A stretch of 64,000 nucleotides of DNA, from positions 1,249,952 to 1,313,951 of the forward strand of contig NZ_AP022581.1 in NCBI RefSeq assembly GCF_010731535.1. Reading direction: 5' to 3'. The notes under the pieces were generated by a model, which saw only the letters and a program-made list of their open reading frames with translations, made no database searches and was not told where the DNA came from. This document shows positions 1 to 13,747 of this stretch, piece by piece. The DNA comes from Mycobacterium lacus. Its GTDB lineage: Bacteria; Actinomycetota; Actinomycetes; Mycobacteriales; Mycobacteriaceae. Position numbers and translations under genes: made by a program. Position 1 is the first letter of the stretch, and every line of letters begins with the position of its first letter.

Positions 1-1615
1 AGCCGCGGCGCTGGGTGCGATCGGGGTGTTTTTGGGTTCGGTGTATCGCCGCGAGCTCGCGCACCGGATCACGTTGGGCCGCATGGATCGCAAGCAGCAC
101 GGCCGGTGGCGGGCCGAGCGTAAGCAGGCGATCACGGTGGTGGCGTCGTCGCGGTGGGCCGGTGCGATCACCCGCGCCGTCGAAGACCAGTACCAGCTCG
201 GCATGCGAGCCCTAACCGCTGAGGTCACCGATGTGCGGGCCGCGATCGGCGTGCTGGAATCCCGGTGTGCGCTGCGCCCGGGTGAGGTCGCCGCCCCAGC
301 CGACGTGGTTGGCGGTCCGCGCCGCCAGTCCCGGCGCCCGGTGCGTGGATATGCCAGTGCGGCGCAGCGGTTCTCCAAGACCCGCCGGCTGGCCACACTG
401 CGGACGCGGCTGGCGGTGGCCGAGGCGGACCTGGCGGCGGGCCGCCCGTCGATCACCGTCGGCGGTAACAGGTTGTGGCACACCGCCAACATCTCGACGC
501 GGCCGAGATGAGCGAGCAGCAGTGGCGGGACCGCTGGACCGCCGCCCGCATGTTCCTGACCGCCGACGGCGAGACGGGCAAGGCCGCGGGTAATGAGACG
601 ATCCGCGTCGACGAGTCGGGCCAGTTGCGGATCAAAGTCCCGGCCGCCCTGGTGGACCGGTTCGGTACGCATCTGCACATCGCCGCACCGGTGGCGTTCG
701 GCCATCGCTGCCAGGAGTGGGCTGATCGGGTGGCCGGCCGGCGGGCGGTTCGTTATGACATCACCTTCAACCCGGCGAAAGGCCGCTGGTATCTGGACGC
801 CTCCTGGACCACCACGCCCGGCGCCCACGCTCGAGGAGCTGCGCGCCGGGCCGGTGCTGGTGGACCTCAACGCCGATCACCTCGCCGCGTGTGTCCTGGA
901 CTGCTCAGGCAACCCGGTCGGTGCACCCGTCACGATTCCCGTCGACACCGCCGGTTTACCCGCTACGCGCCGCGATGGGCGGGTTAGAGCCGCGATTACC
1001 GCGCTGCTCGACCTTGCCGTGCACCACAACTGCAGCGCAGTCGCGGTGGAGAACCTCGATTTCACCGATGCCCGCGCCACCGGACGCGAAACACTGGGCC
1101 GCGGGCAGCGTGGGAAGCGGCTGCGGCGCGCCGTCGCGGGTATCCCGACTCGGCGTTTCCGGGACCGGCTCACCTCGATGGCCACCCGCCGCGGCATCGC
1201 AGTAATCGGTGTCGATCCGGCCTACACCAGCCTGTGGGGCCGCCAGCATTGGCGTAAACCCTTACAACAGCAGACTTCCAACCCGGCCGCTGTGACCGTG
1301 CATCACGGTGCGGCGGCCGCGATCGGCAGACGTGGACTCGGCAATCCGATCAGGCGTCGGCCGGCAGGACCCCGCACCCAACAGCGGATGCGTGCGGGCA
1401 CTCCACCGGCCAGACCTGACCAGCCACCGGGAACCACACGACGGTGCCGCAGTTCTGGCTCACCGCCACGCCCACAACGACGACGAGGCATGCCGGTCCA
1501 CCAGAGAACACCCACCATCAGCGGCCAACACCGTTCGGGCCGCACAGGACTCCTCCTGCTCACCAATCAGGAACGGTTCCGCGCGGCACAATCCACTCCG
1601 TGCGCTGGCCGGTGA
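1..1615 (+). pseudogene. TnpB-related (IS605/IS607 accessory) protein, frameshifted, cut by window edge
   Basis: Three reading-frame pieces together read as one TnpB-related RNA-guided nuclease-like protein. The N-terminal piece (about 2-511) is open at the left edge, so the true start lies outside. The frame changes near 475-511 and again near 823. The C-terminal piece carries RuvC-like motifs: VDLNADH near 858, VAVENLDF near 1042 and GVDPAYTSLWG near 1208, which supply the three expected acidic residues. The two frameshifts make a functional product unlikely. TnpB relatives cut DNA guided by an RNA from the element's end; no guide-RNA region or element end could be identified. The last codons (1560-1615) overlap the 3' end of the convergent vapC gene. 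Confidence 0.75.
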
Positions 1616-1985
1616 TCGCCGCGATCCGGTCAAAGTCCTCGTCGTAATGCCACTCGACGGTGCCCGAGAGTTCGGCCGCCGCGGCGATGATCAGGTCCGC
1701 GATCTTCACGCTGCGATGACGCAGACCGCCGACATGGGCGAGTTCACGCTGGACTTGGTATGCGCGAGCGAAGGTTTCGGCGTCGATCGGGATCCGGGCT
1801 AACCCGTCGAGTTCGTCGGCGAGCGCGTCGTAGTCGGTGGCGGACCTCGCCGAGTAGAGAACTTCCAACCGCACTTGGTCGCAGATGCCGACCCGATCCC
1901 CGGACAGGGCCGCCAGCCATCGGTTCGCGACTTCAGGCCTCGCCGCGCGATGTCACGCGCTCATGTCGACGCAGTACAACGTCAC
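1560..1985 (-). pseudogene. VapC-family PIN toxin with in-frame stop
   Basis: From the GTG at 1985 the gene reads [10 protein letters not shown], then TGA at 1955-1953, then continues in the same frame to a normal VapC end at 1560. VapC toxins commonly read D-T-S-A-W at this point, so the stop most simply reflects TGG changed to TGA. The Thr of that motif is also Met. The rest of the PIN domain is preserved, including the C-terminal acidic region DLIIAAAAE and HYDEDFDRI. The GTG overlaps the vapB stop (GTGA), the usual translational coupling. A GTG at 1874 could start a truncated product lacking the first catalytic Asp. I infer an inactive RNase toxin beside an intact antitoxin. Confidence 0.8.
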
Positions 1986-2194
1986 CGCGCGCAGCGCGTC
2001 TGCGCGAGCAGTGCTTCGGACCGATCGATACCCACACCCGAGGCGATTCGCGCCGCGAGCCGAGCGCGTGCCGACTGCCGCACCGCCGCCCGCAAGGCGG
2101 CATCGACCGTGTCCTTGAGGCCGGTGGTACCGAGCGCGGCCTGCGCTCGGGCCAGCAGTACGTCATCGATGTCGATCGTTGTACGTCTAGACAT
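1982..2194 (-). CDS. VapB-family antitoxin
   Basis: A 70-residue protein beginning [18 protein letters not shown], the standard ribbon-helix-helix opening of VapB antitoxins that bind VapC and the operon's own promoter. Residues 3-45 form the DNA-binding part and the C-terminal third would wrap the toxin. It overlaps the downstream vapC by four bases. The partner toxin carries a premature stop, so this antitoxin may be an orphan. The particular VapB number cannot be assigned from sequence alone. Confidence 0.8.
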   Translation of the reverse strand: MSRRTTIDIDDVLLARAQAALGTTGLKDTVDAALRAAVRQSARARLAARIASGVGIDRSEALLAQTRCAR

Positions 2195-2263
2195 ACGCCG
2201 ACGATATAGCCATGCCTGACCGCGCTGGCACGGCGATCATGGCCGCCATGGGAAGATGGTCGG

Positions 2264-5514
<3,251 letters not shown>

Positions 5515-5518
<4 letters not shown>

Positions 5519-6183
5519 TCCTTCTTCGGTGTGTCGGGCTTTGTCTGCTCGGCATCCGTCGTGCGGATCACCTCGGTCGGTGCCTCGGGCTCGGCCGTGG
5601 GGATCGTCTCGGTGGTTGCCTCACGCTCGGCCGTGGCCACCGCCGCGGTCCGTTCCTCGTGCTGGGCCGCGGCGGCCTCGCCGCCGCGGACGGCGGTGAA
5701 CACGTCGGTGTCGGCCCGTTCGTGCTCAGCAGCGAGCCCGTGGTGTCTGACCGGCACCTTCGCGAGCTGCCGGTCCACCTGCCACCGGCCGATAGAAACC
5801 CCGACGATCGCGGGCAGGAAAACCACGAGCGCGGTGAAGGCCGCGAACGTGGTGAGCTCGTTGATCAGCCCACCCACGTAGATCCCCTTGTAGAACAGCG
5901 AAATGAGCAGGGACACAGCGCCGCTGATCGCCCCGGCCACCAGGCCGGCCAGCAGCCAGGTCATCGCCAGATCTTGCCGGCGGTCCGGATCCGGGTTCGC
6001 CGAAGCGTCGGCGCGGCCGTCGAGCACACCCCACACGATCACCCCGAGAACGAAGATCAACAGCAGCACCACGCTGATTAACCCGGCCTGCGTCTGCCAC
6101 GCATTGATCAGCGCCCCCTGAAACAAACGGACAACGACCATCGCGGCAGCGAACGCCAGTCCGCGCAGCATCCAGTTAGTCAT
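5515..6183 (-). CDS. Conserved mycobacterial membrane protein, Rv2536-like (B-4DMT family)
   Basis: A 222-residue protein with four hydrophobic segments: about residues 7-25, 35-53, 75-97 and 110-130. A long hydrophilic C-terminal tail (about 140-222) is rich in Ala, Glu and Thr. Families of this type are annotated B-4DMT putative transporters; no substrate is known. It sits at the same place and orientation as Rv2536 next to aroD in M. tuberculosis. It converges on aroQ, with stops overlapping, and diverges from pepQ across a 33-bp gap that must hold both promoters. Confidence 0.85.
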
Positions 6184-6216
6184 GAGGGAAAAGCGTAGCG
6201 AGTAGCGTCAAGGGGC

Positions 6217-7326
6217 GTGACACATTCCCAGCGTCGAGACAATCTCAAAGCGCAAATCGGTAACTCCGGGCTGGACGCGATGCTGGTCACGGACCTGATA
6301 AACGTTCGCTATCTATCCGGTTTCACCGGGTCCAACGGCGCGTTGCTGGTGTTCGCCGACGAACGCGAGGCCATTTTGGCCACCGACGGCCGGTACCGCA
6401 CCCAGGCCGCGCAGCAAGCACCAGGGCTCGAGGTCGCCATCGAACGAGCCTGCGGCCGTTGCCTGGCCGGCCGGGCGGCCGCGGCCGGCGTGCGCAAGCT
6501 CGGCTTCGAGAGCCATGTGGTCACCGTCGACGGCCTCGACGCGCTGTCGGCCGCGCTGGCAGGCCAGGACAGCGAGCTGGTGCGGGCGTCCGGGACGGTC
6601 GAGGCGTTGCGTGAGGTCAAAGACGCCGGTGAGTTGGCGTTGCTGCGGCTGGCGTGTGAGGCGGCCGACGCCGCGCTCACCGACCTGGTGGCGCGGGGCG
6701 GCCTGCGGCCGGGCCGGACCGAACGCGAGGTGGGCCGTGAGCTGGAGTCCTTGATGCTCGACCACGGCGCCGACGGGGTGTCGTTCGAGACTATCGTGGC
6801 CGCCGGCCCGAATTCGGCGATCCCGCACCACCGGCCGACCGACGCGGTGCTGCAAACCGGGGACTTCGTCAAGATCGACTTCGGTGCGCTGGTTGCCGGC
6901 TATCACTCCGACATGACGCGTACGTTCGTGCTGGGCAAGGCCGCCGACTGGCAGCTGGAGATCTATGAACTGGTCGCCGAGGCGCAACGGGCCGGGCGTG
7001 AGGCGCTGCGGCCGGGTGCCGAGCTGTGCGACGTGGACGCCGCGGCGCGCCAGCTGATCACCGACGCGGGCTACGGCGAGAACTTCGGCCACGGCCTGGG
7101 ACACGGCGTTGGCCTGCAGATACATGAAGCGCCGGGCATCGGAGCGACATCCGCCGGTACACTACTTGCGGGCTCCGTCGTGACGGTGGAGCCCGGCGTC
7201 TATTTACCCGGCCGCGGCGGTGTCCGCATCGAGGACACTCTGGCGGTAGCCAATGGGGCCTCGAAAACCACCGGGCAGACCGCGGAATTGTTGACCCGGT
7301 TCTCGAAGGAACTGGCCATCCTGTAG
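6217..7326 (+). CDS. pepQ: Xaa-Pro aminopeptidase/dipeptidase (M24 family)
   Basis: Metallopeptidase cleaving dipeptides or N-terminal residues before proline. The 369-residue product has an N-terminal creatinase-like domain (about 1-130) and a C-terminal pita-bread domain. Metal ligands are visible: IDFGALVAGYHSDMTRT (two Asp), HGLGHGVGLQIHE (His), TVEPGVYLPG (Glu) and GVRIEDT (Glu). GTG at 6217 gives the N-terminus MTHSQRRDNL, appropriate for mycobacterial PepQ. The stop lies 15 bp before efp, and this pairing with efp is widely conserved. Confidence 0.93.
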   Translation: MTHSQRRDNLKAQIGNSGLDAMLVTDLINVRYLSGFTGSNGALLVFADEREAILATDGRYRTQAAQQAPGLEVAIERACGRCLAGRAAAAGVRKLGFESHVVTVDGLDALSAALAGQDSELVRASGTVEALREVKDAGELALLRLACEAADAALTDLVARGGLRPGRTEREVGRELESLMLDHGADGVSFETIVAAGPNSAIPHHRPTDAVLQTGDFVKIDFGALVAGYHSDMTRTFVLGKAADWQLEIYELVAEAQRAGREALRPGAELCDVDAAARQLITDAGYGENFGHGLGHGVGLQIHEAPGIGATSAGTLLAGSVVTVEPGVYLPGRGGVRIEDTLAVANGASKTTGQTAELLTRFSKELAIL

Positions 7327-7341
7327 GAGATTTAGGAGACC

Positions 7342-7899
7342 GTGGCGACCACTGCTGACTTCAAAAACGGACTTGTCCTGGTAATCGACGGGCAGCTGTG
7401 GACGATCATCGAGTTCCAGCACGTCAAACCCGGCAAAGGGCCGGCGTTCGTGCGTACCAAGCTCAAGAACGTGCTGTCGGGAAAGGTCGTCGACAAGACG
7501 TACAACGCCGGGGTGAAGGTGGACACCGCCACCGTCGACCGGCGCGACACCACGTTCTTGTACCGCGACGGCTCGGACTTCGTGTTCATGGACAGCGAGG
7601 ACTACGAGCAGCACCCGCTGCCGGAGTCCCTGGTCGGCGACGCCGCGCGGTTCCTGCTGGAGGGCATGCCGGTGCAGGTGGCGTTCCACAACGGCGCGCC
7701 ACTGTACATCGAGCTGCCGGTGACCGTCGAACTCGAGGTGACCCACACCGAGCCGGGTCTGCAGGGCGACCGGTCCAGCGCGGGCACCAAGCCGGCCACC
7801 CTGCAGACCGGCGCGCAGATCCAGGTGCCGCTGTTCATCAACACCGGGGACAAGCTGAAGGTGGATTCACGCGACGGCAGCTACCTGGGCCGTGCATGA
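7342..7899 (+). CDS. efp: Translation elongation factor P
   Basis: Relieves ribosome stalling at polyproline. The 185-residue protein has three OB-like beta-barrel domains; the loop around [16 protein letters not shown] carries the tip residue (Lys or Arg in this family). The C-terminal signature around [17 protein letters not shown] is present. Start is GTG at 7342, preceded by a purine-rich TTAGGAGA ribosome-binding site about 7332-7339. The stop overlaps nusB by four bases, giving the efp-nusB coupling common in actinobacteria. Confidence 0.97.
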   Translation: MATTADFKNGLVLVIDGQLWTIIEFQHVKPGKGPAFVRTKLKNVLSGKVVDKTYNAGVKVDTATVDRRDTTFLYRDGSDFVFMDSEDYEQHPLPESLVGDAARFLLEGMPVQVAFHNGAPLYIELPVTVELEVTHTEPGLQGDRSSAGTKPATLQTGAQIQVPLFINTGDKLKVDSRDGSYLGRA

Positions 7900-8369
7900 C
7901 CATGTCCAAGCCGGTCAAGGGACGCCATCAGGCCCGCAAGCGCGCCGTGGACCTGTTGTTCGAAGCCGAGGCCCGAGGCATGAGCCCGGCCGAGGTGGTC
8001 GACGTCCGCACCACACTGGCCGAAGCCAAGCCGGACGTGGCGCCGCTGCACCCGTATACCGTCGCGGTGGCCAAAGGGGTCGCTGAGGACGCCGCGCACA
8101 TCGACGACCTGATCGCCTCGCACCTGCAGGGCTGGACGCTGGACCGGCTGCCCGCGGTGGACCGCGCCATTCTGCGGGTCGCGGTGTGGGAGCTGCTGCA
8201 CGCCGACGATGTGCCGGGGCCGGTTGCCGTCGACGAGGCCGTCGAGCTGGCCAAGGAGCTGTCCACCGACGACTCGCCGGGCTTCGTCAACGGTGTGCTG
8301 GGCCAGGTCATGCTGGTGACGCCGCAGATCCGTGCGGCGGCCCAGGCCGTGCGAGGCAACGCATCATGA
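7896..8369 (+). CDS. nusB: Transcription antitermination factor NusB
   Basis: RNA-binding factor that with NusE, NusA and NusG antiterminates rRNA operon transcription. The 157-residue all-helical protein has the N-terminal [16 protein letters not shown] motif (about 11-26) and the C-terminal block [19 protein letters not shown] followed by [17 protein letters not shown] at 7896 overlaps the efp stop; an ATG two codons later (7902) is an equally reasonable start. The stop overlaps the next gene (ATGA). Confidence 0.96.
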   Translation: MTMSKPVKGRHQARKRAVDLLFEAEARGMSPAEVVDVRTTLAEAKPDVAPLHPYTVAVAKGVAEDAAHIDDLIASHLQGWTLDRLPAVDRAILRVAVWELLHADDVPGPVAVDEAVELAKELSTDDSPGFVNGVLGQVMLVTPQIRAAAQAVRGNAS

Positions 8370-8791
8370 CCCGGCTCGAGCTGCGTGTCGTGATCGCCGC
8401 CTGGCTGGCTGCGACGGTGGTGCTCGGTGCCGTGGTGTGCGCCGCGTTCGGGTGGGCCATCGTCGCGTCGGTGCTGGCGATCTACGCACTCGGCGTCGGC
8501 GCCTGGCTGTATCACTCGATCGAACGCCTGATCCTGGCGCGCCGGATCAGCACCGTTCGCACGGCGGCAAAGCCGCTGCAGCCGCTGTTGCCGGTGATGG
8601 CCGCCATCATGGGCCTGACCCAGGGCGTCGTCAGATCGCTCAGCGATGTCACCGATCTGCCGGGGCGCCGCTGGGAGCTTCCGCAGTTGCCGATGCTGCG
8701 TTGGGGGGAGAGTCCCCTCGGAAACCGGAGCAATCGGAGTACTCGCGGCAATCGGCGGATCATCGACAGCGACGACGAGGCCGACGACTGA
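8366..8791 (+). CDS. Small membrane protein, Rv2532c-like
   Basis: A 141-residue protein starting at ATG 8366 inside the nusB stop. Two adjacent hydrophobic segments, about residues 8-27 and 30-50, form a likely hairpin. A soluble tail from about 55 ends in an acidic DSDDEADD. The family is conserved in mycobacteria downstream of nusB and has no known function. In M. tuberculosis the amino-acid decarboxylase gene follows directly; here about 10 kb of mobile DNA intervenes. Confidence 0.8.
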   Translation: MTRLELRVVIAAWLAATVVLGAVVCAAFGWAIVASVLAIYALGVGAWLYHSIERLILARRISTVRTAAKPLQPLLPVMAAIMGLTQGVVRSLSDVTDLPGRRWELPQLPMLRWGESPLGNRSNRSTRGNRRIIDSDDEADD

Positions 8792-8944
8792 CCCGGCCGG
8801 GATCGACCTGGGCAAAATGATCGCGCGATGAGCGCGGTGCGTCACACTGTTAGCTGTCCGAAAGCTGGTGTGCCGGCATGACATTCCCTCTATCAACCTC
8901 AGGTAGCGGGCGGTAGCTGTCAAGGTGTTTGAGACAGCGTCTCA

Positions 8945-9953
8945 CTATGTGGACACTATTTTCGGTTGTGGGGTCGGTGGGTTGATCCATGCGGCGGTTG
9001 GTAGTTTCGGGGGCTGTGGTGGGCTGCTAAACCGGTTGGGGTTGGCGGCGTAGGCTTCGGCCATGACCCGGGCGCGTGCGGCTTGGATGTGGGCTGCGGT
9101 GCCGAAGTACACCGAGGCCGGTGTGTGCAGGCCGAGCGCGGAATGGCGGTGCTCGTGGCGCAGGTAGTCGAAGAAGTCTTTGCACCAGGTGCGGGCGTGC
9201 TCGATCGAGTCGAACCGTTCGGGAAAATCGTTGCGGTACTTCAGCGTTTTGAACTGGGATTCGCTGAACGGGTTGTCGTTTGACACCCGTGGGCGCGAGT
9301 GGCTGCGCGCCACGCCGAGGTCGATTAGCAGCTGGGCGACGTTCTTCGACGTCATCGCCGAGCCCCGGTCGGCGTGGATCGCGCCGGGCCGCCCGTGTAG
9401 CGCGGTCAGCTCGGCCATCCAGTCCTGGGCGATGTCGGCGTCCTCGTGGTGTTCCACGCGCCAGCCGACGGGGTAGCGGCTGAAGATGTCCAGCATCACA
9501 TAGAGCTGGTAGAACTCCGCGCGCACCGGCCCCGCCAGCTTGGTGATGTCCCACGACCACACGTCGTTGGGTTGGTGGGCGACCAGCTCGGGTTTGACCC
9601 GCGGCGGGTGTGTGGCTACCCGCCGCCGTTCGCGGGTCATGTTGTGCGCACGCAGGATCAATCCGGTACATCGTGGACTGCGAGCACAGGTAGACGCCCT
9701 CGTCGAGCAGCTCGGCCCACACCTGCGCGACCGCCTTGTCAGCAAAGTGCGGCTGGCACAACACCGTGAGGATCTGCGTGCGCCCAACGGCGTCGAGCGC
9801 GTTGGGCGGCGGTCCCGCCGGCCCGGGTTTGCGGCGTGGGCCAGCAGAGCGGTTGCGTTGTCGGTACAGGCTCGCGCGTGGCTTGCCCAAAAGCGCGCAC
9901 GCCTGCGCGGTGGAGGTTAGCCGCTCCACCTCGGGCAGCAACTGTGCGATCAC
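8945..9953 (-). pseudogene. IS3-family transposase OrfB, frameshifted
   Basis: DDE transposase subunit of the IS3 family. From the GTG at 9953 the frame runs through a helix-turn-helix-like region (GKPRASLYRQRN) to STMYRI near 9665. The sequence then continues in another frame from LRAHNMTRERR to the stop at 8945. The catalytic residues lie in the second part: VWSWDITK, IHADRGSAMTS and NDNPFSESQFKTLKY. The shift near 9662 looks like four extra bases relative to an uninterrupted I-L-R-A reading. It is probably inactive unless frameshifting restores it. Confidence 0.85.
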
Positions 9954-10396
9954 TTCTTCGACCCGGGCCGCGTGCCCGTGCTCTCGGAGAGCGTCTCCAA
10001 GAGCGCGTGTGCTTTTCCCGCCAGATCCAGTGCGGCCCTGGTGCGTTCGAGCTCGGCCTCGGCCCGTTCGGCCCGCTTGCGTAGTCGTTCGATCTCAGCC
10101 TTGTCGCGGTCCTTGCTGCCCCGACCGCCTGACCGGGCAAGCCCGTCCAACGCGCCCGCGTCGCGCGCTCGCCGCCACTCCACGATGTGCGACGAGTACA
10201 GGCCCTCACGCCGAAGCAGCGCACCCCGCGCACCCGGCTCGGTCATTGCGTCGTACTCAGCCACGATGGCCGCCTTGTACTCCGGGGTGAAGGTGCGCCG
10301 CCGGGGACGATCCGCCCGTGGCCCAACGGTCGAATAGGTTCCCACTCCTTCATCATCGGTGCTACAGGTCCGGACCTCGGTCAAAGTCGCGGTCAT
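9950..10396 (-). CDS. IS3-family transposase OrfA
   Basis: A 148-residue helix-turn-helix and leucine-zipper protein that binds the IS ends. FTPEYKAAIVAEY near residue 37 begins the IS3 OrfA DNA-binding fold, and a heptad-rich helix follows (DKAEIERLRKRAERAEAEL). ATG at 10396 is chosen; a TTG four codons upstream is possible. Its stop overlaps the OrfB GTG. Intact itself, but its partner is frameshifted. Confidence 0.85.
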   Translation of the reverse strand: MTATLTEVRTCSTDDEGVGTYSTVGPRADRPRRRTFTPEYKAAIVAEYDAMTEPGARGALLRREGLYSSHIVEWRRARDAGALDGLARSGGRGSKDRDKAEIERLRKRAERAEAELERTRAALDLAGKAHALLETLSESTGTRPGSKK

Positions 10397-10429
10397 TGTT
10401 CGTTGCAATCCTTACTTGCCCTCAACGAG

Positions 10430-10488
10430 GTGCCTCACACAAAAGTGAGCGCGAAGTAGTGGCTGGTGCCTCAGGCATTGTGAGCGCG
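10430..10488 (+). repeat. Left double terminal repeat of the integrase-type element
   Basis: Two tandem copies of GTGCCTCA...TGAGCGCG at 10430-10453 and 10466-10488, separated by 12 bp. The middle bases differ between copies (ACACAAAAG-like versus GGCATTG). They match the inverted pair at 14449-14506, so they look like transposase-binding sites at the element tip. Confidence 0.75.
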
Positions 10489-11346
10489 TGGGGGGCTTGC
10501 ATTACTTCGTCTTGGCCAATCGGCTGATTGACGGTTGCAATGCTTGCAGGTCGAGGTGACGGTCGGCGGCCAGGGTCTCGGTCTTGTCCTTGGTCAGGTC
10601 GAGCAGCTGCATCTGGATGGCGTTGATCTGCCGGGTCAGCTCGGCGGGGTTGATTCCCTTGATGCGGGCGGCTATAGCCGAAAGGTGTTGGGTGTCAAGC
10701 ACTCCTGATGCCTGTAAGCGTTGCCACGGGGTGGCCGGCTTGTCATAGATCCGTGTGCGGCGGCCCTGTGCGGTGGTGGTGTACCCGACGGCCTTCTTGT
10801 CGGGGTGAAGAAGTTCAGACGCAACGACACCAGCTGCCACAACCGGTTGAGCAACTCGAGCTCTTGCGCGGTGTCATAGCGCCAGTAGAACGCGTGTTTG
10901 CGTACCACGTGGTTGTTCTTGGACTCCACATGGGCCTGGTCGTTCTTCTGGTATGGCCGTGAGCGGGTCTGGGCGATGTCGCGGGCCTGCAGCCAGGCAG
11001 CGACGTCATGATTGATGAACTCTGAACCGCAGTCTGAGTCGAAAATCACCATCGCGAATGGGAAGCACCCCTGCAGCTGCTCGATGCCCTCCATGATCCA
11101 CTTCGACGCATTGTTGCGGATCGAGCAGTTCTCGGTCCAACCGGTCACCAGATCAGTCATCGTCAGAGTGCGGGCGAACTTGTCAGCGGTCACGCAATTC
11201 CCCAGGTTTGAGGGGTTGTCCGTCACGGAATTCCCCACCCTGGCTGTCAGGTAATTCCCCACCCTGGGCGGTGTGTCTGCCGGGTGTGGGCCTCGCACAC
11301 ATGTTCGCTCTTGATCCGTCGGAGTACGGCGGACGAAGGGGCACTG

Positions 11347-12921
11347 ATGGCGAGGAGAGATATCGAGATGTTCGATCTGATCGAGTTGTACACGCATTGG
11401 CAGGCTGGTCGCTCACAGGTGCAGTTGTGGCAGTCGCTGGGGATGGATCGTAAGACGATCCGCAAGTATCTGGCCCCGGCGGTCGCCGAGGGCATTGGCC
11501 CAGGCGGAGAACCGCTGAGCGCCGAGCAGTGGGCGGCGCGGATCGCGCAGTGGTTTCCCGGACTGGATGATCGCGGCGCGCGGGCATCGACGTGGCCGTT
11601 GATCGACCGGCATAGCGACCGGATCAGGACTGGCTGCACGCCGATGTTACGGTCGCCACGATCGCGCAGCGGCTACGTGACGACCATCAGGTCGACGTGT
11701 CGGAGTCCTCTGTGCGGCGTTGGGTGGCAATGAATTTCGCCGATGAGGTGGCTCGTGCTCGGGTGAGCGTGCCGCGCGGCGAAGTGCCGCCGGGCAGCGA
11801 AGCGCAGATCGACTACGGCCGGTTAGGAATGTGGCTGAACCCGGCCACAGCCAAGCGAGTCGCAGTGTGGGCGTTTGTCATGGTGCTGTCGTGCTCGCGG
11901 CACCTGTTCGTTCGCCCTGTGGTCAGGATGGACCAAACCACCTGGTGCACTTGCCATGTCGAGGCATTCGAATTCTTCAATGGTATTCCGGCCCGGCTGG
12001 TGTGCGACAACCTCAAGACCGGGGTGGACAAGCCCGACCTATATGACCCGAAGATCAACCGCACCTACGCCGAGCTGGCCGCCCACTACGACTGCTTGAT
12101 CGACCCGGCCCGGGCGTTCAAGCCCAAGGACAAACCTCGTGTCGAGCGGCCGATGCCGTATGTGCGGGATTCGTTCTGGCGGGGCCGCGAGTTCACCTCG
12201 CTGGCTCAGATGCAGGGCGAGGCGGCCCGGTGGAGCCGGGAGGTGGCCGGGCTACGACATTCACGGGCCCTCGACGGCGGCCAGCCGCTGCGGGTGTTCG
12301 AAGCGATCGAGGCCGATACGTTGAAACCGTTGCCGCGCCACGCGTTCGAACTCACCACCTGGTCTATCGGCACCGTGGGGGTCGATACGCACCTCAAGGT
12401 CGGCAAGGCCCTCTACAGCGTGCCATGGCGGCTGATCGGGCGGCGCCTGCACGCCCGCACCGCCGGTGACATCGTGCAGATCTTTGCCCACAACGAGGTC
12501 GTCGCCACCCATGTGCGGCGGGCCTCGGGCGCTCCACCGACTTCTCCCACTACCCGCCGGAGAAGGTCGCCTTCGCGATGAAAACCCCACCTGGTGTCGG
12601 CACACCGCCGCCCAGGTCGGCCCCGCCTGCGAAGCGGTGATCGCCGAATTCATGCGCGACAACGCGATCCACCACCTGCGCTCGGCGCAAGGAGTGCTCG
12701 GGCTGCGCGACAAGCACGGCTGTGATCGGCTCGAAGCCGCCTGCGCCTGCGCGATCGCCGTCGGCGACCCGGCGTATCGGACCATCAAGGGCATCCTGGC
12801 CGCCGGCACCGAACACGACGCCACCACCGCCGAACCGGCCACCGGCGCCGCCGCCACTACCGCGGCGTTCCTGCGTGGCCCCGACCAGTTCGCCACCGGC
12901 GACACCGGCGGAGTCGGCTGA
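11347..12921 (+). pseudogene. istA: IS21-family transposase IstA, multiply frameshifted
   Basis: Starts at ATG 11347, MARRDIEMFDLIEL, with a helix-turn-helix at LWQSLGMDRKTIRKYL. The frame changes near 11625 before DWLHADVTVATIAQRL, again near 12530 before DFSHYPPEKVAF, and again near 12587 before TWCRHTAAQ; each looks like loss of one base. The catalytic core is readable in the middle piece: EAQIDYGRLG (Asp), VCDNLKTGV (Asp) and KDKPRVERPMP (Glu). Three lesions in one gene make function very unlikely. Confidence 0.88.
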
Positions 12922-12993
12922 AAGTCACCCGGGTCCCGGAATCTGACCGAATCACAACCCACATAAGCTATTTCACAAGGAGAACACGACTTC

Positions 12994-13747
12994 ATGGGTA
13001 TTTGTGACCCCGCGCTGCGCAACGCGCTGCGCACTCTGAAACTGTCGGGCATGCTTGACACCCTCGACGCCCGGCTAGCCCAGACCCGCAACGGCGACTT
13101 CGGGCACCTCGAATTCCTGCAAGCACTGTGCGAGGACGAGATCGCCCGCCGCGAATCGGCCGCCCTGACACGGCGCATCCGCCGCGCGAAGTTCGAAGAA
13201 CAAGCCACCTTCGAATCCTTCGACTTCTCCGCCAACCCGAAACTGCCCGCCGCCATACTGCGCGACCTGGCCGCGCTGCGCTGGCTCGACGCCGGCGAGT
13301 CGGTCATCCTCTACGGACCCGTTGGGGTAGGCAAAACCCATGTGGCACAAGCACTCGGGCATGCTGTAGCCCGACGCGGCGGCGACGTCCGTTTCGCCAA
13401 AACCTCTCGGATGCTCGCCGACCTCGCCGGCGGGCACGCCGACCGCAGTTAGCCAACGCATCCGCGAATACACCAAACCGCTCGTGTTGATTCTTGATGA
13501 TTTTGCGATGCGCGAGCACACGACCATGCACGCCGACGACCTCTACGAGCTAATCAACGAACGCGCGGTCAGCGGCAAGCCGCTGATCTTGACCTCCAAC
13601 CGCGCCCCCAACGACTGGTACGGCCTATTCCCGAACCCGGTCGTCGCCGAATCGCTACTCGACAGGATCATCAACAGCAGCTACCAGATCCTCATGGACG
13701 GACCCAGCTACCGGCCCCGCAAACGGCCCGGACGCAGCGTCAGCTAG
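12994..13747 (+). pseudogene. istB: IS21-family helper ATPase IstB, frameshifted
   Basis: AAA+ target-selection ATPase of IS21 elements. The first piece from ATG 12994 includes Walker A GPVGVGKTH and stops at 13452. The second piece carries Walker B LILDDF near 13487, the sensor-like LTSNR motif and a normal C-terminus to 13747. The break near 13445-13451 changes the frame by one extra base (or two missing), so one protein has been split. It follows istA by 72 bp, with an AAGGAGA ribosome-binding site at about 12977-12983. Confidence 0.88.
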
